A DNA stretch of 64,000 nt. Source: Usnea hakonensis (Eukaryota; Ascomycota; Lecanoromycetes; Lecanorales; Parmeliaceae). Below the pieces are notes generated by a model. It was given only the letters and a program-made list of their open reading frames with translations. It ran no database searches and had not been told where the DNA came from. This document shows positions 10,203 to 20,067 of the stretch, in pieces (positions within the stretch are counted from its first letter, which is position 1; every line of letters begins with the position of its first letter). The stretch lies in contig BLJB01000039.1 in assembly GCA_013423325.1 (NCBI GenBank), forward strand, positions 372,001 to 436,000, written 5' to 3'. Both the position numbers and the translations under genes were made by a program.

Positions 10203-10905
10203 ATGCCTCCTAAGAAGAAGGTAGAGCGTGCTGCTACTGAGAACATTTCTCTTGGTCCCCAAGTCCGCGAAGGTGAGCTCTGTTGTAGAAATACCTCTCG
10301 CAATACTCAAAACCAGTTCAATAGGTGAACTTGTCTTCGGCGTAGCCCGCATCTTCGCATCCTTCAATGATACCTTCGTTCGTGAGTCAAATCTCTCTCT
10401 CCTCTAGCCTCCAAGATGCTGGCTTGAAAGAGAAGTTCTGACACTGAGAGGCTTTAGATGTCACCGATCTCAGGTTCGTGCCAAGAATATGAACACACTG
10501 CTGTGGAGTGAAAGGCTTACATTCTGGGTGATTCCAGTGGCCGCGAAACTATCAGCAGAGTCACGGGTGGGATGAAGGTGAAGGCAGATCGTGATGAGTC
10601 CTCGCCCTACGCTGCTATGTTGGCTGCGCAGGATGTAGCTACAAGGTGTAAGGAATTGGGCATCAATGCGTTGCATATCAAGATCAGAGCCACTGGAGGT
10701 AATACAATCTTCATCCTACGTGTTTTTACAGAAGGAGCTGATGGGATGTACAGGCAATGGAACGAAGACCCCTGGCCCAGGTGCTCAGTCTGCTCTTCGT
10801 GCGCTTGCTCGTTCTGGAATGAAGATTGGGAGAATCGAGGATGTAACACCTACGCCCTCGGACTCTACACGTCGCAAGGGCGGTAGGAGAGGTCGTCGTC
10901 TATGA
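10203..10905 (+). CDS. RPS14: 40S ribosomal protein uS11 (S14)
   Basis: Small-subunit ribosomal protein of the platform. Spliced product: MPPKKKVERAATENISLGPQ, GELVFGVARIFASFNDTFVH, VTDLSGRETISRVTGGMKVK, ADRDESSPYAAMLAAQDVA, LHIKIRATGGNGTKTPGPGA, ending STRRKGGRRGRRL. Length (about 150 residues) and the basic RRGRRL tail match eukaryotic uS11. Four introns: one after QVREG, one inside FVHV, one in LSG and one in TGGNG. The gene converges on AAR2 with only 147 bp between stop codons. Confidence 0.97.
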
Positions 10906-11052
10906 GCGCAATGTACTGCTGGTGGCGGAGGTTTCTATAGTGATGTCGTTGTCTTCAACGAGAATTGAATGGCTGTTGCCTGGTCTTCTTGCAATTAAAG
11001 TTTCCTTCGTGAATCATTTGCGAGCTGGGATTATTCTGGTCGATAATACATG

Positions 11053-12213
11053 CTAGTGATGGTCCAAATCAACTACAACTGGAGCATATTCGCCTCTCTC
11101 ATCTTCTCCATCCATCTCCTCCATCTCCATCTCGACCTGCTCGCCATCCTCCAGTTCCAACATCCCTCTCCTGACAAATTCATCCCCTAGCTCCCACCCA
11201 TACTCTCGTTTGAGAAAGTTCTCCAACGACTGCATTTCTTCCTTCACATCATCTCCCTCTGTCTCGCTGAACACACGCCCCAGCGTGGTTTTGAACCCTT
11301 TTAGGAGCTTCTTCAAGTACGCCCCTCCCTCGTCACTCAGATCGAATAGGCCTCCTTCAACATCTTCACATCTTTCCATCTGCCTCTTCACCAGCACTAG
11401 GAACTTTCCAAACCAGTCTTCTCTTTCCCTAATTGCCCGTTTGCACGTCAGAACCAGCCCAACGCAGCGCTTCCACTCCTCGAGGCAAGAGTAATTCGCT
11501 ATCGTGAGCACCATCAAGAAGCAGGCCTCCATTTGGCCCAACACTACATCGCCCCACTCCTCTTTCTGTTTGTGGTCCTGAGACTGCCATCGCCCTACAA
11601 CATCATTCAAAGCGAAGCTTGAGTCCAAAGCAGCTTCTGTTCTTTCCCTTCCTATTGCACCCTCCCTCCAAGTTCTTTTGAGATCGATCCCCAGAACCCC
11701 AAGCTCCCTCTCTTCTTCTCCGACATCCTCAGCAGTGAGGCCTGGTATCTCGTCTCTATCTTCCTTTGCACAACTCGCGGACGAGATGTTCAAAACCTCA
11801 TTCTGCGTAAGATGCTTGAGCAACCTCGAACTCACATGCTCTGTCAATCCCACCCAGTCCCCCATTTCAGGCTTCGCTTCTTTGTCAGCGGACTGTCTAT
11901 AGGGTGAAAAGTTCTTCTCCCATAGTATAGGCAATTGGGCGCGGTAACTCTCTGGATTTGCACAAGGAAGCAGAGAGCCACTGGAGACGTCCCATTTGCG
12001 GACGATCAGAGGTACAGGGTCTGTGATTTGGGTAGGAACATGGAACCAGAAGCCATCACGGATGGACAGGGACGTTGTTTCGCTACTGAAGACGAAATGC
12101 CAGCCAGCCGGGACATCTTTGATACCTCGAAAATGGGCGGTGGTTGTGAAGGAGAGAAGGTCGATGCCGCAAAGAGATCCCGGAGGAAGGTCGAGGAGGA
12201 AGACGGAGGCCAT
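11053..12213 (-). CDS. AAR2: AAR2 family splicing factor (U5 snRNP assembly)
   Basis: Aar2 binds Prp8 during U5 snRNP maturation. The N-terminus MASVFLLDLPPGSLCGIDLL followed by SFTTTAHFRGIKDVPAGWHF and RDGFWFHVP is the characteristic AAR2 beta-domain signature. The C-terminal half is helical (CFLMVLTIANYSCLEEWKRC, LENFLKREYGWELGDEFVRR). The tail after residue 350 is very acidic. Single exon of 386 residues, close to the family's usual size, which is notable in such an intron-rich window. The ATG at 12213 has no competing upstream start. Confidence 0.9.
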   Translation of the reverse strand: MASVFLLDLPPGSLCGIDLLSFTTTAHFRGIKDVPAGWHFVFSSETTSLSIRDGFWFHVPTQITDPVPLIVRKWDVSSGSLLPCANPESYRAQLPILWEKNFSPYRQSADKEAKPEMGDWVGLTEHVSSRLLKHLTQNEVLNISSASCAKEDRDEIPGLTAEDVGEEERELGVLGIDLKRTWREGAIGRERTEAALDSSFALNDVVGRWQSQDHKQKEEWGDVVLGQMEACFLMVLTIANYSCLEEWKRCVGLVLTCKRAIREREDWFGKFLVLVKRQMERCEDVEGGLFDLSDEGGAYLKKLLKGFKTTLGRVFSETEGDDVKEEMQSLENFLKREYGWELGDEFVRRGMLELEDGEQVEMEMEEMDGEDERGEYAPVVVDLDHH

Positions 12214-13697
12214 GGCCGATGCAGAGATCAGAAACTTTCAGGTATTCATGTCCAAAATGGCCAGACTTGGAAAGAAGATCTGCAAGTAGCAGCCTCGAAC
12301 TGGTGTAAATAGCGAATCATGCATGGTGCTCAGAAGGTTTGGATCTCAACCTGTCTTCCACGAAGTAACAAGGCTTGAGCAGACGGGGACACGAAGGGAT
12401 TTGACTCCCACACATCATTATGATATCTGTGAAAGGGCACGTAGCGCTTTCCAAGGCGTTTATCAGGTACTGAGTGAGCCTTGGCGCAGCCTGAATTGGA
12501 TCTTCTCGTCGCGAACTGAATTGCTACTGATTACGGAAAGTAAAGTAATAAACAGATGCGCAGAGGAACCAAATATCCATGGCACATATCACATATCACT
12601 TATCACCATCATTATCATCAGCAACAATAGCGATGCACACCCGATCGCCTACGGCTGCAGCTTCAACATCAGGAGGTAGCCACATTAAAACTATGGCTCT
12701 TCCGGCTTCCCGTCTTCGACTTGGACGGCTTCGTTAACCCAGACGAAATCATAAGGCTTTCTGGTCTCTCAGCGTCTCGAGTTTTCGCTATCGATCTATA
12801 CTCGACAGCTTGCAGCACAATGGTCCGACCCATCTATCACTTGTTGCTTTCCCCTGAACAACCCTTCCCACTTCTCGCAAACCTTCGACCTGTCCAAAAA
12901 CATTTCTGCCACACCATCTCCATACCATCTGTCCCCAATGGCAAAGGGAATGGCATTCCCCTCCCCGCCGCCATCCTCGGGTGACTTCGATCATCCGTCC
13001 TACTGCTATTGCAGAATCCCCCGAGTTTTGTCCCCTCGTGTCTTCCACAAACGCTTTCGTCTTGCACGCACTCAGCGAATGAGGAACAATTGTATTGGTA
13101 GCTTGTGCTGCAGGTTTTGGTCCGAGCAATACAGAGTGTGAATACGATAGGTTTGATTTTGGATGCGGCGACTTCATGGAAGAGGCTAAGTTTGCGATTG
13201 GTCGCGAACAAACCTAGAGGTCATCTAGGATCTCGCGCCCGTCTGAGGTGCATGCTGCTTATTGCTTTTACATTTGGGATGGTGGTCTAAGCCAGTCACT
13301 GATTGGACGATGAAGCACTCTCGGACATCTAGACGTCACATTGGTGCTGATGCACCCTTGTTGGACAAAGGATAAGGTACTCAGCTGATGATATCTATTT
13401 AGCAACCCGAGGGTTTCGATTATATCGTCAATGCCACCTGTCAGAATTGATGTTTTCCACTCCATAAAGCTTTTCCGTGCTTCTGCATAGTTGTTCAATC
13501 GCTCCACTTGTCAAAAGACTTCCTACCTTTCCACGTCAGCTCTGTGTCCTATGTCGACCTAATAGGCACGAATCCGAGACAAATCCAAGCAAGTGATAAG
13601 AGGGCACCCCCTCTTTCTTCTCCTCGTTTAGTGTCCGTGTGTTACAGCTTGTTGCTGGTCGATAATTTGTAAAACCATTGGAAGAAATTTCTTTGAC
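12214..13697. other. Intergenic region, divergent AAR2 / acyltransferase
   Basis: About 1.5 kb. Open frames at 12323-12679, 12721-12984 (+) and 12788-13211 (-) overlap each other on both strands, have no recognisable motif and are probably chance. The 120 bp before 13698 contain a CT-rich block (ACCCCCTCTTTCTTCTCCTC, about 13605-13624), a plausible transcription-start region for the acyltransferase gene. Confidence 0.45.
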
Positions 13698-15044
13698 ATG
13701 TCTTGGAAAGAAACCTCACCCGATCACTTTCAGCGACCCCTAGATAGCGGCGAACTTTTTTTCAGAGCAATTGGAGAGCAAGGCGGCACTCATGGCAGAG
13801 AGCCTAGGGCCGTGATAGCTTGTGCCAAATTTGATCATGATCTTTCAACGCATGATGCTGAGGTTGCGCTGAGGCACGCTTGGAAGACTCTACGGCTCCA
13901 ACAGCCACAATTGGCTGCTTACGTGCAAGGAAATAGTATTCATTACGAGGTTCTGCAACCCTCTGGATTGCGGTCCTGGATGCGAGAAACCTTCCTAGTT
14001 GAGAGAGTGTTGACTTCTGATGAACTGCTTGCATCTTCTCGACGCTCTTCACTTCCGACGCTCCATTATCTTCCTAATACTTCAGAAGTCTTGTTTTGCT
14101 CCTCGCCTTGGCGTATCGATGCTATTGGGGCTATCTCTCTCATCAATAATCTCTTCAAATCCGTTGCTGAGCCTTCTTCTATATCTTTTGGCAATGAGGT
14201 AAAGAACCTTTCACCAGGCCGAGATGAAGCTGCTGGATTCCCTCAGGACGTTTTGCCAGAAGCTGACGATGCTGCCACAAGCCTCTTATTAGAATATGTA
14301 TCCAACTTACCTTCGCTTGGTCTTCCCATAGAGCTTGTCAACGAATTCTCCGGCGCCTCTGCTAGGATAGAATCCAGACTATCACCGGCCGCCACAGCCT
14401 CAGTGGTCGCTGCCTGCAAGAAAACTAGCAGGACGGTTACGACAGCTATACATGCAGCACTGATAATTGCGTTGCAAGGACTGAGCTGCGGATCATCTTC
14501 AACAGAAAGATATACGTCGTGGGGAACATTTAGCCACCGACCCTATGTCGACCCGAAATATGCCAACCCGGCCGTGAACCCTGTAACCGTTATGCTATGC
14601 GCCCTACCAATATCATTTATTCCGTCGGACTTCGACGAGACTGCTTCTTTGCTCCAGCCGTTCTACAGACAACTTCAGAATCCGTTCAATAGCGCCACGC
14701 TACATTCTACGCTCGTGCCCTATAGCAGAAAACTCGCTGCGATGACCAACCAGCCGCTGCCACGTGGAATTCCGCAGCCTACAGAGCCTCTCGTAGGAAG
14801 TATCGGGGTATTGGATCGCTATCTGGACGGTAAGTACGGACAAGGAGCGGTCGAAATCAAAAGCTTCTGGCTAGGCGGAGTGGTCATGACGAGACAGCCT
14901 TTGTTTTACGTGTGGACTTGGCATGGAAGAATGACTTTTAGTATGTGCTACAACGAGCAATTCTACACGGCAAGGTTTATGACTTCATTCGTTGAGAGGG
15001 TCGTGGATGGGTTGCTTGAAGCGTTAGGTGTTCAGCGTCAGTAG
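13698..15044 (+). CDS. Condensation-fold acyltransferase-like protein (Tri3/PapA5-like), active-site His absent
   Basis: Single exon, 448 residues, of the chloramphenicol-acetyltransferase/condensation superfamily used for acetylating fungal secondary metabolites and alcohols. Support: ALRHAWKTLRLQQPQLAAYV near residue 55-75, the core stretch around residues 132-150 (LFCSSPWRIDAIGAISLINN), TTAIHAALIIALQGL, the conserved FSHRPYVDPKY region, and a late WLGGVVMTRQPLFYVWTWHG-RMTFSMCYNEQFY segment. In related enzymes the core reads His-x-x-x-Asp; here the His position is Pro137 (PWRID, Asp141 kept). This suggests loss of catalysis or a changed role; it could also mean an atypical subfamily. Substrate unknown. 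It converges with the cutinase gene. I see no polyketide or peptide synthase nearby. Confidence 0.75.
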   Translation: MSWKETSPDHFQRPLDSGELFFRAIGEQGGTHGREPRAVIACAKFDHDLSTHDAEVALRHAWKTLRLQQPQLAAYVQGNSIHYEVLQPSGLRSWMRETFLVERVLTSDELLASSRRSSLPTLHYLPNTSEVLFCSSPWRIDAIGAISLINNLFKSVAEPSSISFGNEVKNLSPGRDEAAGFPQDVLPEADDAATSLLLEYVSNLPSLGLPIELVNEFSGASARIESRLSPAATASVVAACKKTSRTVTTAIHAALIIALQGLSCGSSSTERYTSWGTFSHRPYVDPKYANPAVNPVTVMLCALPISFIPSDFDETASLLQPFYRQLQNPFNSATLHSTLVPYSRKLAAMTNQPLPRGIPQPTEPLVGSIGVLDRYLDGKYGQGAVEIKSFWLGGVVMTRQPLFYVWTWHGRMTFSMCYNEQFYTARFMTSFVERVVDGLLEALGVQRQ

Positions 15045-15367
15045 CTCAAATGGCGGCCAGCTTACTACTTCGCCCCCTTTAACAAGCCTGCAGACTGGTT
15101 ACAAGCCGAGGTGAACCCTCCCAAGAACAGGACTCAGGAACGAGACAATCCCTAGCCCAAGATATAAACATACTTACCGTTACATAATAAGCCTGAAGTG
15201 CATTCTCAAGAAATTGAGCTAAGTAGAATGGGGCCGTGTCTGTCGACAAGGGAGAAAGGTGCTTTTTGGTCTAGTATCAGTAACCTATGTACATACATCT
15301 CCTAAAGGTCATCTCCCCTATGTACTCTCACAACTTAGCCATACTAACGCAATTCCTAGAAAATAGC
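15045..15367. other. Convergent intergenic region
   Basis: 323 bp between the acyltransferase and cutinase stop codons. No gene or repeat is seen; presumably both 3' UTRs. Confidence 0.45.
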
Positions 15368-16419
15368 TCAACCAGCCGTCTTCAACCCTGACTTTCGCAC
15401 CACAAAGCTGGCCTCGGTGTTTGCGTCCAGACAGTAATCCAAGTGCGGGGGTAGAATCAGGTCTCCATGTAGGCATATATCGTCTGGGCAGATTTCCGAG
15501 TTAGCATTTCAGATTTCAAGACAAGTTCGCAGGGGTAGACAGATCCTCTTGCTCCCGTAACATGCCGTGCGATTCAATTTCATCACCGATAGCAAGCATC
15601 GGCTCTGAACTGTACGTACCGAAAAGGTGGCAATCTGTAGAAACCTTTGACGGAGATACCTTGCCAAAAGCCTCACCGTCATCAGGGTCTCCGAAAAGCA
15701 CAACAGAGTTGATGAAGTTGGTCTGAGCCGGCGTGATCAAATTGGCAGCATTATGAGCCACCTGAGCTCCCTGGCTGTACCCTGACACACACAACTTCGT
15801 TTGCGGACACTGCGTCATCGCCTGGGCGATTAGTGCGGCCATGTCCTGACTCCCAGTGACGCTTCCACCAGCAAGAAAGTCCTGAACGTCTGCCGGATAA
15901 TTGTTCACCCCCTGCACGGCGACTTGACCTTCGCCGAGCATACTCACAAGAGCATTCACAAAAGGCGGACCGACGATGCCGCCGATATCGCCACTTTCGG
16001 TCGTGCCGCGGGCGAAGATGAGTGTCAGATTCTTGCAGACGCCGTTGACCAAGTCGTTGTCCGTCGTGCCGCTGGTGACTCCGAGGCAGGAAGCTGGAGC
16101 CACGGAGGCGGGAAGGCCGGTAAAGCCACTGTGGGGAGTGTCGTTATCAAGATGAATAACGATTGAGACCATAGCTTGATCAATAATGTACGACTCAATC
16201 AACAAAAGAGTAGACACGTATGGTGAGAGATTCAAACTTTGCCACAGAACAAGAATCGCAGGAGCGGGTAATAGACATTGTCTGTGATGAGCTCAGGGGA
16301 ACTACTCACGGTTGAAGGGTATAAGTTGGTGAAGCAGCCCGGACTTGGACGGGATCAGGGGTTGGGGAAGCCATGGACCCAAGGGCGGAGGCGAACGGTA
16401 ATAGCGGGCTGAATCTCAT
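15368..16419 (-). CDS. Secreted cutinase
   Basis: A serine esterase that hydrolyses plant cutin polyester. Exon 1 encodes a signal-peptide-like start MRFSPLLPFASALGSMASP. The catalytic domain runs NGVCKNLTLIFARGTTESGD, IGGIVGPPFVNALVSMLGEG, GVNNYPADVQDFLAGG and LCVSGYSQGAQVAHNAANLI with the nucleophile Ser in GYSQG. The last exon reads DDICLHGDLILPPHLDYCLD, providing Asp and His of the triad; cysteines pair as in cutinases. Two introns: about 16136-16308 after TYTLQP, and one after DCHLF. Total about 235 residues, usual for the family. The protein suggests plant-associated or saprotrophic life. The first intron is long, and without it the signal peptide is missed. Confidence 0.9.
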
Positions 16420-17713
16420 TTTGGCTCGCAGTAATGTTCTCGAAGTATTGACCTCTGGATTTTCGTCTCAAGGTGTGTAACGAAGTCTCATATATATATA
16501 TTTCTCTTTGCCGATGATAGTCTACCCCTCCAGAGAGCTTTCTGCCTCGGCTTCCGGCCATAGTTTGGAGCACTTGAATGGCCTGAATCTTATTGCAAGA
16601 CGAGAACATGCTCGAAAAGAGCTAAGGATGAATCAAAAGTTGAGGTCCGAGCGAACTTTGTTGTAAGAGTCTCGGCGTGACAATGTACGCCAGGTGCTGG
16701 AGTGGCATTGCGAGTATTAGAAAGCGGGAGTCTGGTTAGAATGGGAAGACTTTGTGTGTAAAGACAATTGATGGATCTTGAAGTCAGAGTGTGCGGTTGA
16801 GCGGGTCATATCGGAATATTGGTTGAGAGAATGCTTGATGCGTGAGTATCCTTAGACGTTGGCCTTGTCCAACGGGTAATAGGAGAGTTCCTTAGGACGA
16901 GGTCGGAAGGAACGTTGACACATGCCGGCAGTTGAATGCCACACCCGCGAGCCATCGCACTAGCTTCATGATTCACCATTCACCATTCATCATTCAAGAT
17001 GCCCATACTTTCTTTTTTTTTCATATCACTCAATGCGGGGAAATACCTGGGAGAACGGTAATAATAGTCTTCACCCCGCACTGGTATCAAATGCACTAAA
17101 AAGAAGATCCTGGTCAAAAGTGCGCAGCCTAAATCGTGCTAAGGTCATAGTGTTTTGCTCAAAAGAGAATACAAAGACAACGAAAGCCGAGTAGACTGTC
17201 TCGGAGTATAAAGCAAAAGCCAGACCGGACGCAAAGATATCGGTAGCAGCGCCGAATGCAGTTGGCGTCTCGTATAGACTTTAGGAAACATGTTTGAGTG
17301 TGGAGAAAGTTTAACTCATAGAACGGGGGGTTGAGCCGAGGAAAGAACATTCTACGATATAGACTGTAGAAACCTCTAAGCATGGTTGCGAAGAACAACC
17401 CGCTCCAACGAGATCGATCTGTTGTTTGTGGCCCAGAATGTAAGAGACCAAAATCAAAAAGCACTACTCGAACAACAGCGAACATATGAAGCATTTGCGA
17501 GGGCTGCACTTGCCGAGGATGGGGCCTCCAATTCCAGAATATCATTTGCTTTGCCGATGCATCAGATGGCATAGCTTTTCAATGGGGACAATAAGCAGCC
17601 GTAATCTGAGCCTCCAGGATCTGAAAATGGGATGACTTGAAGACTCCATTGAAAATGTCTGCATCATTAAGCTATGCAGCACCTCGTCCAGTCCCTTGCA
17701 TTCCACAACTACC
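16420..17713. other. Intergenic region upstream of cutinase
   Basis: About 1.3 kb between the cutinase start and the uS9 stop (both minus). It has a short TATATATATA run (about 16490-16501, inside the probable 5' UTR/promoter) and direct repeats ATTCACCATTCA/ATTCATCATTCA near 16970-16996. A 62-codon plus-strand frame at 17386-17574 looks helical but matches nothing I know. Confidence 0.45.
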
Positions 17714-18318
17714 CTAACGGTAGGATTTCTGGTATCGGGCTCTTGCTCCTGGGCCTCCAAACTTCTTTGGCTCACAGCGTCTGTTATCTGCCACCAACAG
17801 CGTTCGGTCATATGCCACCAAAGCCTGCTTCAATTGGTTTTTTGCATATTCGTCCACGTATTTCTGGTAGTAGGCCACAATTGACTTGGCGATGGCTTGG
17901 CGAATAGCGTATATCTGAGATGTATGACCCCCTCCTGAGACACGGACGCGGATATCGACGTTGGCAAACTTATCGAGGCCAACAATGAGGAGAGGTTCGT
18001 AGACCTGAGATGATGGTAAATGTTCGAGATGGTGAGATCTATAAGAGCTGGGAGAGAAAATACCTTGAAGCGAAGTATCTCAGGTTGAGTGAGGGAGAGA
18101 GGTTTGCCATTTACTTTGACCAGGCCTTTTCCAGCCTGGAATAGTGGTTATTAGCTGACTGAGCGCGTTTGGATACAAGCCAGGTGAAGGCTACCTTGCA
18201 ATGTGCAACAGCCGTTGCTGAGAGAATCGTATTAGCACATTCCCGGCAACAATGTGGGCACTCATAACATACCAGTCTTCTTCTTGCCGAAGCACTGCAC
18301 ACTTTGTGTTGTAGCCAT
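17714..18318 (-). CDS. RPS16: 40S ribosomal protein uS9 (S16)
   Basis: Small-subunit ribosomal protein whose C-terminal tail reaches the decoding site. Spliced product: MATTQSVQCFGKKKT, ATAVAHCK, AGKGLVKVNGKPLSLTQPEI, LRFKVYEPLLIVGLDKFANV, DIRVRVSGGGHTSQIYAIRQ, AIAKSIVAYYQKYVDEYAKN and the conserved end KKFGGPGARARYQKSYR. About 143 residues, as expected. Three introns; the second exon is only 23 nt. It is divergent from the ATS1-like gene with 188 bp between start codons. Confidence 0.96.
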
Positions 18319-18506
18319 GACTGTGGGAAGTTGAGAATAATGTAGTGTCTTGTGACGATAAACGACAAGATTGTCGCATTTTGCTAGCGTGGTGTGGAAG
18401 GCTAGTACTCCCTCCGCTAAGCGAGCATAGGGCTGAATGCCAAGCCATCACCTGAGGAGATACTCTATTTCAATCCTAGGCATCAATCTTAGTGAACATT
18501 TTAAGA
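18319..18506. promoter_or_regulatory. Short divergent promoter RPS16 / ATS1-like
   Basis: Only 188 bp separate the two ATGs, so the ribosomal protein gene and the RCC1-type gene must share or overlap promoter elements. No motif stands out. Confidence 0.5.
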
Positions 18507-19607
18507 ATGATTCTCTATGCTTTCGGGTCTAACGGTTCCGGGCAACTGGGCATTGGAAATACAGTGGATCAGTCTAAGCCTCAAAAATGTCGGCTAAGTT
18601 CAGAGCTGCCTGGCTCACCGATGTCCATCGTAGCAGGAGGAAACCACACTTTGCTACTATACGACGAGGGGACCGTATATACCGCCGGTGCGCCTCGAAG
18701 TGGCAGTCCTCAGTCACACTCGTCGATGAGCTTAGAACCCATCTTTCAGAAGACACATATATCAGCACTAGGCGATAAGGTAAAGTTATGCTCCGCCTTC
18801 TGGGATGGTTCGATATTCGTGAATTTGGAGAACACGGTGTATACGACCGGATTAGGTTCGAAGGGTGAACTGGGTGTAAGTGGACTATCAGCCTCCATGG
18901 CACTGCAGATGATCCCAAACTTCCCCGCTGTTCTTCAATGCTCAAAGATAGTGGATGTTGCCTGTGGTGTAAATCACGCAGTGGTTGTCTTGGAAGACGG
19001 CACAGTCTATGGCTGGGGGAATGGCCGTAAAGGCCAACTAAGTCACCCAAGCGATATTGTTCGGATGCCACGGAAATTCGCCGATGTGGGCTTTAGAGTA
19101 GTTCGTGCTGTTTGTGGAAGAGAGTTTACTTACCTAGTGGGAGAGCCATCGAGCGGTCGACATACAGTTCTGGGCTTGAATAAATGGGATGTCCAATCTG
19201 AAGCACCAGCTTCTGTCCCTAATTGGAAAGATATAGGAGCTAGCTGGGGCAGTATCTTCGTTTTGGAAGAATCTGGGTTGATCAGATCGTGGGGTCGTAA
19301 TGACCACGGCCAGCTCGCTCCGCATGGCCTGCCGCACATCGTGATGTTTTCTGCGGGGAGTGAGCATGTGATCGCATTAACGAAAGAAGGAAAGGTCATC
19401 AGCTGGGGTTGGGGCGAGCACGGCAATTGCGGCTCTGGCACAGATGAAAATGGGGACGTCAAGGGAACGTGGAACGACATTCTAAGTTACGATTCTGTGT
19501 CTTCCGGAAAAGTGGCTGGGATTGGAGCTGGGTGTGCCACAAGCTTTTTCTGGGCAAGAGAGACTGAAACTCAGGACGAAAAGGATCTAAGGCTAACGGT
19601 CGACTGA
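18507..19607 (+). CDS. RCC1-repeat protein, Ats1-like
   Basis: A beta-propeller protein built of RCC1 repeats. Repeat signatures: ILYAFGSNGSGQLGIGNT (residues 2-19), VYTTGLGSKGELGVSG, VYGWGNGRKGQLSHPSD, IRSWGRNDHGQLAPHG and VISWGWGEHGNCGSG, each with intervening V-A-G-x-x-H/A-x-x-L strands (IVAGGNHTLLLYDEG, VACGVNHAVVVLEDG, FSAGSEHVIALTKEG). Length (366 residues) and the very N-terminal first repeat fit the Ats1 branch, which in yeast is linked to microtubules and to tRNA wobble-uridine modification via Kti13. Assignment to Ats1 rather than another RCC1-like protein is an inference. Start chosen at the first ATG (18507); an in-frame GTG lies 15 nt upstream. Single exon. Confidence 0.8.
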   Translation: MILYAFGSNGSGQLGIGNTVDQSKPQKCRLSSELPGSPMSIVAGGNHTLLLYDEGTVYTAGAPRSGSPQSHSSMSLEPIFQKTHISALGDKVKLCSAFWDGSIFVNLENTVYTTGLGSKGELGVSGLSASMALQMIPNFPAVLQCSKIVDVACGVNHAVVVLEDGTVYGWGNGRKGQLSHPSDIVRMPRKFADVGFRVVRAVCGREFTYLVGEPSSGRHTVLGLNKWDVQSEAPASVPNWKDIGASWGSIFVLEESGLIRSWGRNDHGQLAPHGLPHIVMFSAGSEHVIALTKEGKVISWGWGEHGNCGSGTDENGDVKGTWNDILSYDSVSSGKVAGIGAGCATSFFWARETETQDEKDLRLTVD

Positions 19608-20067
19608 GAGCCGCTAAACCAAGAACTTGTCTCGGAACGTGACCGAAGTTTTGGGCATTGAGCCTGAGTCATCTTGACGTTTCTCTCTTGGACCTGCGAT
19701 CAAATGCTATTGACAGAGACTTCGATCACAAAAACCACCTGGGGGCTTCTTGCTATAAAGAACTGAACACTATAATGTCTGGAGTAATTTGTGGAGTCAA
19801 GTCTTCAATTCCCACGATTGCCGAGGATTAGAAGAGCACCTAGATCATGTTGAGGCAATCAAGATTTCAGAATAATTTGCCAGCCCTTGCTTCGGTTCAA
19901 AAGTGCTCTATAACTCACTCTGCCTGATAGAAGGTCAAGTAAGCGTCAGCTGTCTTAGAGGCGTAGGTCGACTGACAGCTTGTTGTAGACGCTCATACCT
20001 CAATCGCGCAATACATTCCTAAAGCAAAGGCGGACTATTTTAGCACCAGTGCCATCGATAAGGGAAT
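19608..20067. other. Convergent intergenic region
   Basis: 460 bp between the stop codons of the RCC1 gene and RAD9. No gene, RNA or repeat is recognised. Confidence 0.45.

Noticed and set aside
12323..13290. Several overlapping open frames on both strands upstream of the acyltransferase.
   Set aside because: No family motif, mutually overlapping, and no consistent splice pattern.
17386..17574. A 62-codon helical-looking plus-strand frame downstream of RPS16.
   Set aside because: No start context, no neighbouring exon in frame and no family match; not enough to call a gene.
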